Below are positions 34,387-45,681 of a stretch of DNA of 64,000 nt, piece by piece; positions within the stretch are counted from its first letter, which is position 1; every line of letters starts with the position of its first letter. The notes below the pieces were generated by a model, which was given only the letters and a program-made list of their open reading frames with translations, was not told the origin of the DNA and made no database searches. Origin of the DNA: an uncultured Caulobacterales bacterium (GTDB lineage: Bacteria; Pseudomonadota; Alphaproteobacteria; Caulobacterales; Caulobacteraceae). The position numbers were made by a program, and so were the translations under genes. Location of the stretch: the NCBI GenBank assembly GCA_903858185.1, contig CAIOHT010000008.1:1-64000 (forward strand). Direction: 5' to 3'.

Positions 34387-35454
34387 CTACACTGCCTCCA
34401 TCATCTCCCGGGTAATCCGGTACTCGCCATCCAGAAACGCGACGATCTCCCGCGCGCCCGGATGATCGAAGGCGGCGTAGCGCGCGCGCAACGAGGCGAT
34501 GGTCTCCGCCTCGGTGAGCGGCAGGCCAAACTGCTGGAAGCGGGAGATGTGAAGCTGCACCTGCCCCGCCAGCGGTTCGCCGAGCACCTTCCGCGCGGCA
34601 TCGTTGAACGCCGCGCCGTACTGATAGGCGTCGCCCAGTCGGTAGCTGTCGGCCAGCGTCAGCAGCGGAATGCGCGACAGCACCGGCTGCAGCGCGGGAT
34701 TCACCGCATGGGCGGTCAGATGTTCGCCCATCGCCGCCGGCCGGCCCGTCATGGACCGCAGGTGCAGGTACTGGCTCATCCGCGGCCCGTCGTTGACCGG
34801 ATAGTTGTCCCACAGCACCGGCTTGCGGCGCAGCTGATCCGCGACTCTCGCCAGATGCCCCGGGCTGTACTCGGCCGAACAGACCTCTTCGCCGGTCCAG
34901 AACACCCCGATGGCCGGATCGAGGGCCGCGCCGAGGGTCTCCAGATAGTCCGCCGGACGCTGGCCGAAGAACCGGTCCAGCACCGGGTCGTCGGTGTAGT
35001 AGGTCGGGCAGACGATCACCCGGCTGGCGGCGGTTCGCCCGGCGATCCAGTGCAGGATGTCGGTCTGGCTTCGCGCCAGGTCCGGCAGGTCGCCGCGCAT
35101 GTCGTCGAACAGGATCCCCAGGTCGTCAATGCCGATGTCATCCAGCCAGGCCAGCTTGCGGCCCAGGTCCGCCTTCGCCTCATCGCCGAAGTCGCGATAA
35201 AGCTCATAGGGGCTCAAGCCCACCCCGAACCGCACGCCCGACGACCGGCAATGGGCCGAGAAGGCCTTGAGCGCGCTCGTCTCCGCCGCCGGATGGTCTT
35301 CCCGCCAGCGCTTGCGCAGGAAGGCGTCGGCCTTGGGGGCGTACATGAAGAAGCGGTAGCCGTGGGGCGCGAGGAAGCTGACCTGGTCTGCCCGCGCGGC
35401 CCAGGACCAGGGTTTGCCGTAGTAGCCCTCGATGATGCCCAGCTCTGTCGCCAA
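34387..35454 (-). CDS. GH84-family O-GlcNAcase-like glycoside hydrolase
   Basis: The 355-residue protein matches the GH84 catalytic domain: GIIEGYYGKPWSW at residues 6-18, FFMYAPKADAFLRKRWRE (35-52), FGVGLSPYELYRDFG, and the catalytic Asp pair in GILFDDMRGD (D117, D118). GH84 enzymes remove beta-GlcNAc from proteins or glycans by substrate-assisted catalysis. The start is TTG 35454 with GGGAG upstream. There is no signal peptide, so it is probably cytosolic, and it lacks the extra domains of known secreted relatives. Confidence 0.8.
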   Translation of the reverse strand: MATELGIIEGYYGKPWSWAARADQVSFLAPHGYRFFMYAPKADAFLRKRWREDHPAAETSALKAFSAHCRSSGVRFGVGLSPYELYRDFGDEAKADLGRKLAWLDDIGIDDLGILFDDMRGDLPDLARSQTDILHWIAGRTAASRVIVCPTYYTDDPVLDRFFGQRPADYLETLGAALDPAIGVFWTGEEVCSAEYSPGHLARVADQLRRKPVLWDNYPVNDGPRMSQYLHLRSMTGRPAAMGEHLTAHAVNPALQPVLSRIPLLTLADSYRLGDAYQYGAAFNDAARKVLGEPLAGQVQLHISRFQQFGLPLTEAETIASLRARYAAFDHPGAREIVAFLDGEYRITREMMEAV

Positions 35455-35479
35455 ACCGTCTCTCCCTTCGGCTCCTATC

Positions 35480-35585
35480 CGTCTCCCCGGCGAAGGCCGG
35501 GGTCCAGATTCAGCTACGGTGTCGAGCCCTTGCTGCGCCCCGCACCGCCCTTTGATCTGGGCCCCGGCCTTCGCCGGGGAGACGG
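35480..35585. repeat. Long inverted repeat (CCCCGGCGAAGGCCGGGG type)
   Basis: CGTCTCCCCGGCGAAGGCCG then GGGTCCAGAT (35480-35508) is complementary to ATCTGGGCCCCGGCCTTCGC then CGGGGAGACGG (35555-35585), forming a hairpin of about 29 bp with a 46-bp loop. It lies between the divergent GH84 and carotenoid oxygenase genes. Similar words are common intergenic repeats in alphaproteobacterial genomes. Confidence 0.8.
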
Positions 35586-35670
35586 AACTGTACCTGACCT
35601 CATCTTACCTTGGGCGATGTCCCTCGTCCCGCAAATGAGGGCTTGCCAAGCTCAGGACCCGGGATCATAG

Positions 35671-35685
35671 ATTTACATCGTAAAT
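35671..35685. promoter_or_regulatory. Operator-like palindrome ATTTACATCGTAAAT
   Basis: ATTTAC and GTAAAT form a perfect 6-bp inverted repeat with a 3-bp centre, 25 bp before the carotenoid oxygenase start. In the same register it shares ATTTACA-N2-GTA with the site at 41997-42011 in the TetR/DUF2855 divergent promoter. Confidence 0.55.
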
Positions 35686-35710
35686 GACAAAGGCCGCTGG
35701 GAGGCTCCTC

Positions 35711-37102
35711 ATGGACCGTGACGTGCGCGTGAACCCCTATCTGGCTGGCGCCTTCGCTCCGATCCGGTCGGAGGACGACTTCGAGCTGACGGTCGAGGGC
35801 GAGATTCCCGCCGGCCTGCGCGGCGCCCTCTACCGCATCGGACCGAACCCGCAGTTCGACCCGCGCGACCCGAACCATCACTGGTTCGCCGGCGACGGCA
35901 TGGTCCACGGCTTCTGGGTCGACGGCGGCAAGGTCAGCTATCGCAACCGCTACGTCCGGACCCCGCGCTGGGAGACCGAGAACAAGGCCGGCAAATCGCT
36001 GTTCGGCACGTTCGGCAACCCGATGACCACCGACCCCGAAGTGTTCGGCAAGGTCGACTCGGGCGTGGCCAACACCAACATCGTCTGGCACGGCGGCCGC
36101 CTGCTGGCGCTGGAGGAGGGTCACGAGCCCTTCGGCCTGGACCCCGAAACGCTGGAGCCGCGCGGCTACCAGGCCTTCGGCGGCAAGGTCACGGCCCATC
36201 CCAAGGAAGACCCGGTGACGAAGGATCTGGTGTTCTTCGGCTACGCCGATGCGCCGATGCCGTTCTCGCCCAACGTCAGCTACGGCGTGATGGGCGCCGA
36301 CGGGGTGCTGAAGCGCCGCGACAGCTTCCAGGCGCCCTACTGCTCGATGATCCACGACTTCATGGTCACGGGCAGCCACGTGCTGTTCCCGATCCTGCCC
36401 CTCAGCGGCAGCATGGAGCGGGCGATGAAGGGCCTGCCCCCCTTCGCCTGGGAGCCGGAAAAGCCCGCCATGGTCGGCGTTATGGCCCGCGACGCGGCGG
36501 TGGACAGCATCCGCTGGTTCCAGACCGAGGCCTGCTACGTGTTCCATGTCATGAACGCCTGGGACGAGGACGGGAAGATCGTCGCCGACGTGATGAAGTA
36601 CGCCGTTGCGCCGCTGTTCCCGCTGGCCGACGGCAGCCGGGGCCAGCAGGCCGGGGCCTACCTGGTACGCTGGACCTTCGACCTGAACGACGCCTCGGAC
36701 GTCATCCGGGAAGAGCAGCTGGACGACCTGGCCGGCGAGTTCCCGCGCTACGACGAGCGGTTCACCTTCAAGGCCAATCGCCACGGCTGGTATTCGACCC
36801 AGTCGGCCAAGCCCGGTGACATCCGCACCAACGGCCTGAGCCATATCGACCTGACCTCGGGCAAGCGCATCGACTGGGTGAGCGGCGCCGGCGACGCGGT
36901 GTCGGAACCGGTGTTCGTGCCCCGCTCGGCCGCCGCGCCGGAAGGCGACGGCTGGATCCTGGCGGTGCAGTACATCGCCGCCGAGGCCCGCAGCGACTTC
37001 GTGGTGTTCGACGCCCAGGCCATGGACAAGGGCCCGATCGCCCGGGCGAAGATGCCCCGCCGCATGCCGCTGGGCTTCCACGGGAACTGGGTGGGGGCTT
37101 AG
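35711..37102 (+). CDS. Carotenoid oxygenase-family (RPE65/lignostilbene dioxygenase) enzyme
   Basis: I start at ATG 35711, which has GGGAGG 6 bp upstream; an ATG at 35684 overlaps the operator-like palindrome. The 463-residue protein has the beta-propeller signatures LYRIGPNPQFDP and WFAGDGMVHGFWVDG. The four iron-binding His are expected at 163 (TAHPKED), 215 (MIHDF), 279 (YVFHVMNAWDEDG) and 457 (GFHGNWV). It cleaves a double bond of a carotenoid or stilbene with O2. The substrate is unknown. Confidence 0.9.
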   Translation: MDRDVRVNPYLAGAFAPIRSEDDFELTVEGEIPAGLRGALYRIGPNPQFDPRDPNHHWFAGDGMVHGFWVDGGKVSYRNRYVRTPRWETENKAGKSLFGTFGNPMTTDPEVFGKVDSGVANTNIVWHGGRLLALEEGHEPFGLDPETLEPRGYQAFGGKVTAHPKEDPVTKDLVFFGYADAPMPFSPNVSYGVMGADGVLKRRDSFQAPYCSMIHDFMVTGSHVLFPILPLSGSMERAMKGLPPFAWEPEKPAMVGVMARDAAVDSIRWFQTEACYVFHVMNAWDEDGKIVADVMKYAVAPLFPLADGSRGQQAGAYLVRWTFDLNDASDVIREEQLDDLAGEFPRYDERFTFKANRHGWYSTQSAKPGDIRTNGLSHIDLTSGKRIDWVSGAGDAVSEPVFVPRSAAAPEGDGWILAVQYIAAEARSDFVVFDAQAMDKGPIARAKMPRRMPLGFHGNWVGA

Positions 37103-37194
37103 GCGCCAGGTCGGTCAATTCCCGCGACAGTTGAGCCGATTTCCCAAGTACGGCGATCTGCCGGACTCTCAAATGGGGATGGCGGATCGCGGGG

Positions 37195-37878
37195 GTGGGC
37201 GTGTCGGGACTTGGTGGTGGCTTGAGCAGCGAGCTTGCACCTTGGGTGCAGGCGATTGGCTCCGTAGTGGCCCTTGCTGCTGCCTACCTTCTGGGACGCG
37301 TAGAAAAGCAAAACAAGCAACGCGCCTTCGCCATGACCGGCTGGTTGCTGGCGAACGACTGCTTCACCTGCCTGAACAATGTGCTGAATCGACGGTTTTT
37401 TGAGGATGAGAACAGCCCCGGCTTTTTCAGCCGTTTGGCGGCCGATGTGCGCGGTCTGACGAACAGCATCGATGCGATGATGCAGTTCCCGATTCATGAG
37501 CTGAAGTCTGACATCGTGCGGGACTTCCATCTCCTCCGCACTGCCACGAACCGGATTCACTCGATCATCGAACCCAGGACGGCAAACATGGCGTCCCTCG
37601 ACCTTGAGGACGTCCCGGAAATCATTGCTGACATTCAGTATGCGAACCAGGCGATGACCCGGTTGAAGAATGGGCTGGGCCTGAACAGGCGAGCGGCGCT
37701 CAAGGAAGAGCGAGAGCGCGAATTGAAGGTCGCCGAATGGCGAGACCGCATCTACCAGGCGCTGGAAGACTACCTCGCCAAGCAGCCGGACGCGCGGGCG
37801 AACCTCGCCGCTGTCCGCCGGGAGCGTGATAACGGCTGGCCGAACGCAAAGGGCTTGCGCCGTCGCGCCAAGGGCTGA
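37195..37878 (+). CDS. Hypothetical membrane-anchored protein, lower GC
   Basis: The 227-residue protein has one membrane segment near the N-terminus (GSVVALAAAYLLG, about residues 22-36), then a long soluble helical region (HLLRTATNRIHSIIEP, AALKEERERELKVAEWRDRI). No domain is recognised. Base and codon use is visibly less GC-biased than its neighbours, and the gene sits alone between carotenoid oxygenase and convergent secA, suggesting acquisition. The start is GTG 37195, supported only by a GC-rich ribosome site. Confidence 0.6.
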   Translation: MGVSGLGGGLSSELAPWVQAIGSVVALAAAYLLGRVEKQNKQRAFAMTGWLLANDCFTCLNNVLNRRFFEDENSPGFFSRLAADVRGLTNSIDAMMQFPIHELKSDIVRDFHLLRTATNRIHSIIEPRTANMASLDLEDVPEIIADIQYANQAMTRLKNGLGLNRRAALKEERERELKVAEWRDRIYQALEDYLAKQPDARANLAAVRRERDNGWPNAKGLRRRAKG

Positions 37879-37891
37879 TGGTCGCTGAAGC

Positions 37892-40663
<2,772 letters not shown>

Positions 40664-40764
40664 GCGTTGGGAAATCCGGTGTTGCGTATGGGCGCGGCGG
40701 CGGTTGGCGTGGTCGTGCAAGCCCTTTCGGCCGCACGGAAAACCGCCCGTTTAAGCGCGCCGGA

Positions 40765-40793
40765 GACTTAAGCAGCGGGTCCCCCAGTGTCAA
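40765..40793 (-). promoter_or_regulatory. Sigma-70-like promoter of secA
   Basis: On the minus strand TTGACA (40793-40788) is separated by 17 bp from TAAGTC (40770-40765), about 100 bp before the secA start codon. The -35 box is consensus; the -10 box is weak. Confidence 0.5.
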
Positions 40794-40907
40794 CGCGAGG
40801 GCGTTGCGCCGATACCTCAACGTGGCGCCGATGCGCCACCCTCGCGAGGGGTGCCGGTGGGGGCCGGCCATCCCGCCCCGGGGAGGCAGGAAGGTCTGTC
40901 CCGATGC

Positions 40908-41971
40908 CTAGGGCCGGCAGATCAGCCCTTCGCTCGACGGCGCCATCCCCCCGAGCACATCCAGATACGCGGTCTTCACCCCCTCAGCGCCGTTGAAATC
41001 CTTCAGGGTCAGCCAGCGCGGGGTGTCGCCGACGAAGCGGTCCCAGGCCTCGCCGTAGCGGCTTTCCAGCCCGCCGGGACCCCAGTCCTGCCGCCGCTTC
41101 ACGATCCTGTCCGGCGCGAAGAAGAACGCCGGTTTGGGTCCCGGCAGTCCGGCCGGCGCGCTCCGGGCCTCCCAGTGGGTGGCGCCGACCAGACAGCTGT
41201 AGGCCAGATCGTCCCCGAACCGCTTGTGCACCGCGGCCCTCACTACCGGATCGCCGGCGAAGTCGACGAGCACCGCCGGCGTCTCGACCGGCGCGGCGTC
41301 GAGGTCGTCGTACAGGACAACCTGATCGTAGTAGCCGAGGCTCTCGACGAAGGCCTTGTTGCGCGGCGAGGTCAGCCCGACCACCTTCACCCGCCCGGAC
41401 TGTTTCAGCAGCCAGGCCAGCCCGAGCGACGTGCGGCTGGAGGCGCTGGCGAGGATCACCGTCTTGCCGCCAAAGTCGCCGTTGTCGGCGAGCAGATCGT
41501 CGATCAGGAACGAGGTTATGAACAGCGGATAGAGCAGCGAGCGCTCATCCTGTAGCGGGCGTCCGCGGGCGCATCGACATACTGGTTGTAGGCTGGCGGC
41601 AGATCGGCACGGCAGGCGGCTTCGTCCACAAATCCCGCCCGCGACCGGCGCGGCGTCGCCAGCAGGTGGCTGGCCATTGGCCAGTAGCCGTAGAACCGCT
41701 CACCCGGCGCGAAGTCGGGATGGGCCGAGGCCTCGACCACGCCATAGCCCCAGGCCGGGATACAGCCCCAGCCGCCGGCCTTGGGGAAGAACCGCCAGTA
41801 GCCGATCTGGTCGCCGGCCACGGCATAGGTGACGTTGTTGGCGGTCAGGGCGAAAGACTCGACCCGGAACAGCACCTCGCCCTCGGCCGGATCGCCCAGG
41901 GTCACAGGGGCGATCTTCGTCTGGTGAAGATCGCTTCGAAGCACGAGAAGGTCCCAGCCCTGAGCGGCCAT
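40908..41971 (-). pseudogene. DUF2855-family gene, frameshifted
   Basis: Two adjacent frames encode one DUF2855 protein. The first part (from ATG 41971 with AAGGA upstream, MAAQGWDLLVLRSDLHQTKI to NQYVDAPADARY) and the second part (LFITSFLIDD, ILASASSRTSLGLAWLLKQ, VVGLTSPRNKAFVESLGYYD, ending at 40908) join if one G is added at about 41549-41550, where the minus strand reads AGGAT but AGGGAT would restore DARYRDERSLLYPLF. The family resembles quinone oxidoreductases. It is divergent from a TetR regulator gene. Either a real single-base deletion or a sequencing error could explain it. Confidence 0.8.
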
Positions 41972-41996
41972 GTCCGGTGTCCTTGCGTAATGATGC

Positions 41997-42011
41997 GCGT
42001 ACACTGTAAAT
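41997..42011. promoter_or_regulatory. Operator-like site between DUF2855 gene and TetR gene
   Basis: TACACTGTA (42000-42008) is a perfect palindrome in the 68-bp divergent region. On the minus strand the 15-bp window reads ATTTACAGTGTACGC, matching the carotenoid oxygenase site ATTTACATCGTAAAT at ten positions in the same register. Such sites are typical for TetR autoregulation. Confidence 0.55.
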
Positions 42012-42039
42012 CTGCCTGACCGTCAGAGTCCAACGCTCC

Positions 42040-42642
42040 ATGCCCCGCCTGCTGTCCGACACCGACGTCGCCGAGTTCCGCGAGCGCCTTATCGCCGCGG
42101 CCGAGCGTCTGTTCGGCGAGCGCGGCCCGGACGGGGTGACGATGCGCCAGCTGGCGACCGAGCTGGGCGTCAGCCCGATGACCCCGTATCGCTACTTCAA
42201 GGACAAGGACGCGATCCTGGCGGCGGTCCGGGCCAGCGGCTTCGCCCGCTTCGCCGAGGCGATGGAACAGGCGACCGCCGGGATCACCGATCCGCAGCAG
42301 CAGTCCGAGGCCACGGGCCGCGCCTATGTCCGGTTCGCGCTGGGCAATTCCGACGCCTACCGGCTGATGTTCGATTTTTCGCAGCCCAACGAGTCCGAGT
42401 ATCCGGACCTGGTCGAGGCGTCCGCCCGGGCGCGAACGATGATGGCGCGGCATGCCCGGGCGCTGGTCGCCTCCGGCGCGGCGCGGGGCGATCCGATGAT
42501 GATCGCCCACATGCTCTGGGCCTCGCTGCACGGCGGCCTCGTGCTGCAGATGGCCGGCAAGCTGTCGCCCGACATCGACCCCTCGGCCCTGCGTCGACAG
42601 GCTTTCGAGGCGATCCTGCGGGGATTGCGGCCGGACGCTTGA
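42040..42642 (+). CDS. TetR/AcrR-family regulator
   Basis: The 200-residue protein has the TetR HTH (residues 13-60: RERLIAAAERLFGERGPDGV then TMRQLATELGVSPMTPYRYF) and a ligand-binding domain of the WHG/TetR_C_33-like type (YVRFALGNSDAYRLMFDFSQ). It lies divergent from the DUF2855 gene, with a palindrome between them, so repression of both is likely. Confidence 0.88.
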   Translation: MPRLLSDTDVAEFRERLIAAAERLFGERGPDGVTMRQLATELGVSPMTPYRYFKDKDAILAAVRASGFARFAEAMEQATAGITDPQQQSEATGRAYVRFALGNSDAYRLMFDFSQPNESEYPDLVEASARARTMMARHARALVASGAARGDPMMIAHMLWASLHGGLVLQMAGKLSPDIDPSALRRQAFEAILRGLRPDA

Positions 42643-42678
42643 CGGTCGCTGGGGAAGGGCGCTGAAGCTGGTTGCGTG

Positions 42679-42788
42679 GTTCGAGACGCTCGCTTGAGGC
42701 TCGCTCCTCACCACGACGAAAAGATTTGCCACCCACCCTGCGCGTCATCCTGAGGAGCGATCCCTCAGGATCGCGTCTCGAAGGACGC
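42679..42788 (+). repeat. Interspersed ~111-bp inverted-repeat element, copy 3
   Basis: Same element as at 14918 and 45365: GTTCGAGACGCTCGCTTGAG to CGCGTCTCGAAGGACGC. It ends 3 bp before the ATG of the epoxide hydrolase, so it lies in that gene's 5' leader, and GCGATCC-CTCA-GGATCGC gives an extra small hairpin in its right arm. Confidence 0.88.
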
Positions 42789-42791
42789 ACC

Positions 42792-43940
42792 ATGACCCAG
42801 CCCAAGCCCTTCACCGTCGACTGGTCGGAAACCGATGTCCGCCGCGTGCTGGATCAGGTGCGCCACTATCCCTGGCCGCCGGCGCCGGCGGTGGATGACG
42901 GCTGGCTCTACGGCTGTGACGCGGCCTTCCTTGAAGAGACCTCCGCGCACTGGGCTGACCACTATGACTGGCGGGCCGCCGTCGCCGAGCTGAACCGCTT
43001 TCCGCAGTTCACCGCGCGGGTCGAGGACTTTGACCTGCACTTCGTCCATGTGGTCGGCGAAGCCGGCGGCAAGCGGCCGCTGCTGCTGACGCACGGCTGG
43101 CCGGGCAGCCACTACGAGTTCTGGGCCTCGATCGACAAGCTGGCCTTCCCGTCGAAGCACGGCGGCAAGGCCGAGGACGCGTTCGACGTCGTGGTGCCGA
43201 GCCTGCCGGGTTTCGGCTTCTCCTCGAAGCCGGCGCGGCCGATGGGCCAGCGGCTGACGGCCAAACTGTTCAACACCCTGATGACCGAGGTGCTCGGCTA
43301 CGACCAGTATCTCGCCCAGGGCGGCGACTGGGGCGGGCTGGTCACCAGCTGGATCGGCTTCGACCACGGGGCGCACGCGAAGGCGATCCACCTCAACATG
43401 ATCGGCTTCCGGCCCAAGGGCGGGCCGCAGTCGCCGGAGGAAATCGCCTGGCTGCAGCACAGCCAGATGATGATGCAGATGCTCGGCGCCTATTTCAGCC
43501 TGCAGGCGTCCAAGCCGCAGTCGCTGGCCTGGCTCGGCGCCGGCAACCCGGTGGGGCAGGCGGCCTGGATCCTCGAGCGGTTCTATGACTGGTCGGACCT
43601 GCGGACAAAGCCGCTGATCGGCGCCTACACGCGCGACCAGTTGCTGACCAACATCATGATCTACGTGATGACCGGCAGCTTCACGACCGGCGCCTGGTAC
43701 TACCGTGGCCTGATGGAAGAGGGCGGTATCGCGGCCATGGAAGGCCAGCGCTGCGAGACCCCGACGGCCTTCGCCAACTTCCCCGGCGAGGCGCTTTACA
43801 AGGCCCCGCCCCGCAGCTGGGCCGACCGCGCCTACAACATCACCCGCTGGACCGACATGCCCACCGGCGGCCACTTCGCCGCGATGGAAGAGCCGGACCT
43901 GTTTGTGGCCGACGTGCGCGCCTGGGCGCGGGAGATCTGA
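42792..43940 (+). CDS. Epoxide hydrolase (microsomal type)
   Basis: The 382-residue protein has the EHN N-terminal domain (FTVDWSETDVRRVLDQVRHY), then an alpha/beta hydrolase fold with LLLTHGWPGSHYEFW, nucleophile Asp in GGDWGGLVTSW, and the catalytic His in MPTGGHFAAMEEP. Such enzymes open epoxides to diols. The start lies just after the repeat element, with no clear ribosome site between them. Confidence 0.9.
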   Translation: MTQPKPFTVDWSETDVRRVLDQVRHYPWPPAPAVDDGWLYGCDAAFLEETSAHWADHYDWRAAVAELNRFPQFTARVEDFDLHFVHVVGEAGGKRPLLLTHGWPGSHYEFWASIDKLAFPSKHGGKAEDAFDVVVPSLPGFGFSSKPARPMGQRLTAKLFNTLMTEVLGYDQYLAQGGDWGGLVTSWIGFDHGAHAKAIHLNMIGFRPKGGPQSPEEIAWLQHSQMMMQMLGAYFSLQASKPQSLAWLGAGNPVGQAAWILERFYDWSDLRTKPLIGAYTRDQLLTNIMIYVMTGSFTTGAWYYRGLMEEGGIAAMEGQRCETPTAFANFPGEALYKAPPRSWADRAYNITRWTDMPTGGHFAAMEEPDLFVADVRAWAREI

Positions 43941-43941
43941 T

Positions 43942-43970
43942 GGGGGCATGTACCGAAGGTACGTGTCCCC
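43942..43970. repeat. GGGGACA-type palindrome, copy 2
   Basis: GGGGGCATGTACCGAAGGTA then CGTGTCCCC is an imperfect palindrome immediately after the epoxide hydrolase stop. It pairs with its inverted copy at 43990-44019, so the two could form one longer hairpin or two small ones. Confidence 0.75.
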
Positions 43971-43989
43971 TAAACCCGGAAGCTCGATT

Positions 43990-44019
43990 GGGGGACACGT
44001 ACCTCCGGTACATGTCCCC
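43990..44019. repeat. GGGGACA-type palindrome, copy 3
   Basis: GGGGGACACGTACCTCCGGT then ACATGTCCCC is the inverted partner of the copy at 43942. The pair sits between the convergent epoxide hydrolase and MFS genes and probably serves as a bidirectional terminator. Confidence 0.75.
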
Positions 44020-44022
44020 GCC

Positions 44023-45300
44023 CTATTCCGCCTTCGGCTTCAGCAGCAGCAGCGCCACCAGGCTCAGCGCCGCAGCGGCGCTGAGATAGAGCCCCACCGG
44101 CGCGAGGCCGCCCTTGTTGGCCAGGTCTTGGGCGATCAGCGGGGTCATCCCCCCGCCGATGATGCCGCCGACGTTGAAGGCTACGCTGGCCCCGGTGTAG
44201 CGCACCCGGGCCGGGAACAGGCCGGGCAGCCAGGCCCCGAGCGGGCCGTAGACCAGCCCCATCAGCACCATCGCCAGCGACAGGAAGACCCCGACCAGCA
44301 GCAGCGATCCCGAGCCGAGCAGCGGGGCCAGCGCGAACCCGCCCAGCACCGCCGCCGCGCAGCCGATCATCAGCACCCGGCGCGGGTTGGTCGCATCCGA
44401 CCAGTAGCCGGCCCAGATGATGCCGCCGGCCATGAACAGGATCGCGATGAGCTGGACGCTGAGGAAGGCCTCGCGGCTGTAGCCGAGCGTCTTGGTGCCG
44501 TAGCCCAGCGCGAAGGCGGTCGAGATGTAATAGATGCAGAAGCAGGCCACGACGCCGAAGGTGCCGCCGAGCACCTCGCGCCAGTTGGTCTGCATCACCT
44601 CGCCCAGCGGGACGGCCGGCGGCGGGGCTTCTTCAAGGGAGGCCTTGAAGGCTGGCGTCTCGGTAAGGCTCAGCCGCACCCACAGCCCGATGGCCACCAG
44701 CACGGCGCTGAGCAGGAAGGGGATGCGCCAGCCCCAGTCGAAGAACTGTTCCGCCGACAGGCTCAGGCCGAGGATCAGGAACAGGCCGTTGGCGAAGAGG
44801 AAGCCGACCGGGGCGCCCAGCTGCGGGAACATGCCGAACCGGGCCTTCCAGCCCGGCGGGGCGTTTTCCACCGCCAGCAGCGCCGCGCCGCCCCATTCCC
44901 CGCCGAGGCCGAAGCCCTGGCCGAACCGCAGGATGCAGAGCAGCAGCGGCGCGATCCAGCCAGCCATGGCGTAGCCGGGCAGGAAGGCGATCAAGGTCGT
45001 CGAAACGCCCATCAGCAGCAGCGAGGCGACCAGGGTCGACTTGCGCCCGATCCGGTCGCCGAAGTGACCGAAGAACACCGCCCCGACGGGCCGCGCGATA
45101 AAGGCGATTGCGAAGGTGGCGTAGGAGCTCATCAGCTGCGCCGTCGGCGAACTCGACGGGAAGAACAGCGGCCCGAACACCAGCGAGGCCGCCGTGGCGT
45201 AGATGTAGAAGTCGTAGAACTCCACCGCCGTGCCGACGAGGCTGGCGGTGAGCACCGTCCGGTTGGAGGGCGCGGTCTTGCCCTGAGTGTCGCTCGCCAT
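44023..45300 (-). CDS. MFS transporter, metabolite:H+ symporter type
   Basis: The 425-residue protein has 12 predicted helices. MHS-family marks are GTAVEFYDFYIYATAASLVF near residue 23, the loop GHFGDRIGRKSTL, and RFGQGFGLGGEWGGAALLAVE. Members import dicarboxylates, betaines or similar small metabolites with protons. The substrate cannot be told from the sequence. Confidence 0.88.
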   Translation of the reverse strand: MASDTQGKTAPSNRTVLTASLVGTAVEFYDFYIYATAASLVFGPLFFPSSSPTAQLMSSYATFAIAFIARPVGAVFFGHFGDRIGRKSTLVASLLLMGVSTTLIAFLPGYAMAGWIAPLLLCILRFGQGFGLGGEWGGAALLAVENAPPGWKARFGMFPQLGAPVGFLFANGLFLILGLSLSAEQFFDWGWRIPFLLSAVLVAIGLWVRLSLTETPAFKASLEEAPPPAVPLGEVMQTNWREVLGGTFGVVACFCIYYISTAFALGYGTKTLGYSREAFLSVQLIAILFMAGGIIWAGYWSDATNPRRVLMIGCAAAVLGGFALAPLLGSGSLLLVGVFLSLAMVLMGLVYGPLGAWLPGLFPARVRYTGASVAFNVGGIIGGGMTPLIAQDLANKGGLAPVGLYLSAAAALSLVALLLLKPKAE

Positions 45301-45364
45301 GTCGTTCCCCCCGGTTCGTCGTCCCTGAATGGCGGGGCGAGGGGTTGCGGGTCAAGCGAGCGTG

Positions 45365-45475
45365 GTTCGAGACGCTCGGCTGGGGCCTCGCTCCTCACCA
45401 TGACGAAGATTTTTGGCTTCCACCCTCTTCGTCATCCTGAGGAGCGATCCGTCAGGATCGCGTCTCGAAGGACGC
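45365..45475 (+). repeat. Interspersed ~111-bp inverted-repeat element, copy 4
   Basis: GTTCGAGACGCTCGGCTGGG to CGTCTCGAAGGACGC, with the internal CGTCATCCTGAGGAGCG. It lies upstream of the MFS transporter gene (-) and of a small gene at 45506 (+). Confidence 0.88.
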
Positions 45476-45505
45476 ACCCCTGCGCAGCTGTGCTATAGCC
45501 CGCCC

Positions 45506-45676
45506 ATGACCGACGCCCCCCAGACCCCCGCCGAGAAGATGAAGGCCATCCTGGCCGCGAAACAGGGCGGCGCCGCGCGCGCCGGCCAGGGCAGCGGCGC
45601 CGCCGGCGGCAAGCAGGGCGAGGCGCTGGCCGCCGCCCGATCATTCTCGAAGTCCAAACCGGCCCTGCGGAAGTAG
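45506..45676 (+). CDS. Small Ala/Lys-rich hypothetical protein
   Basis: The 56-residue protein begins MTDAPQTPAEKMKAILAAKQ and ends SKSKPALRK, with a Gly/Ala-rich middle. It lies 5 bp before the threonine aldolase gene and likely in its operon. Similar short proteins seem widespread in Caulobacterales, but the function is unknown. The start follows the repeat element, and ATG 45506 is chosen because the longer frame runs through the repeat. Confidence 0.6.
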   Translation: MTDAPQTPAEKMKAILAAKQGGAARAGQGSGAAGGKQGEALAAARSFSKSKPALRK

Positions 45677-45681
45677 TCGCC

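Noticed and set aside
43942..44019. Inverted palindrome pair considered as IS or transposon ends
   Set aside because: Only 19 bp separate the two copies, with no transposase between them; they fit a terminator or REP pair.
43903..45498. Open frame of 531 codons on the plus strand
   Set aside because: It lies antisense to the MFS gene and runs through the repeat element; the product is an Arg/Gln-rich shadow.
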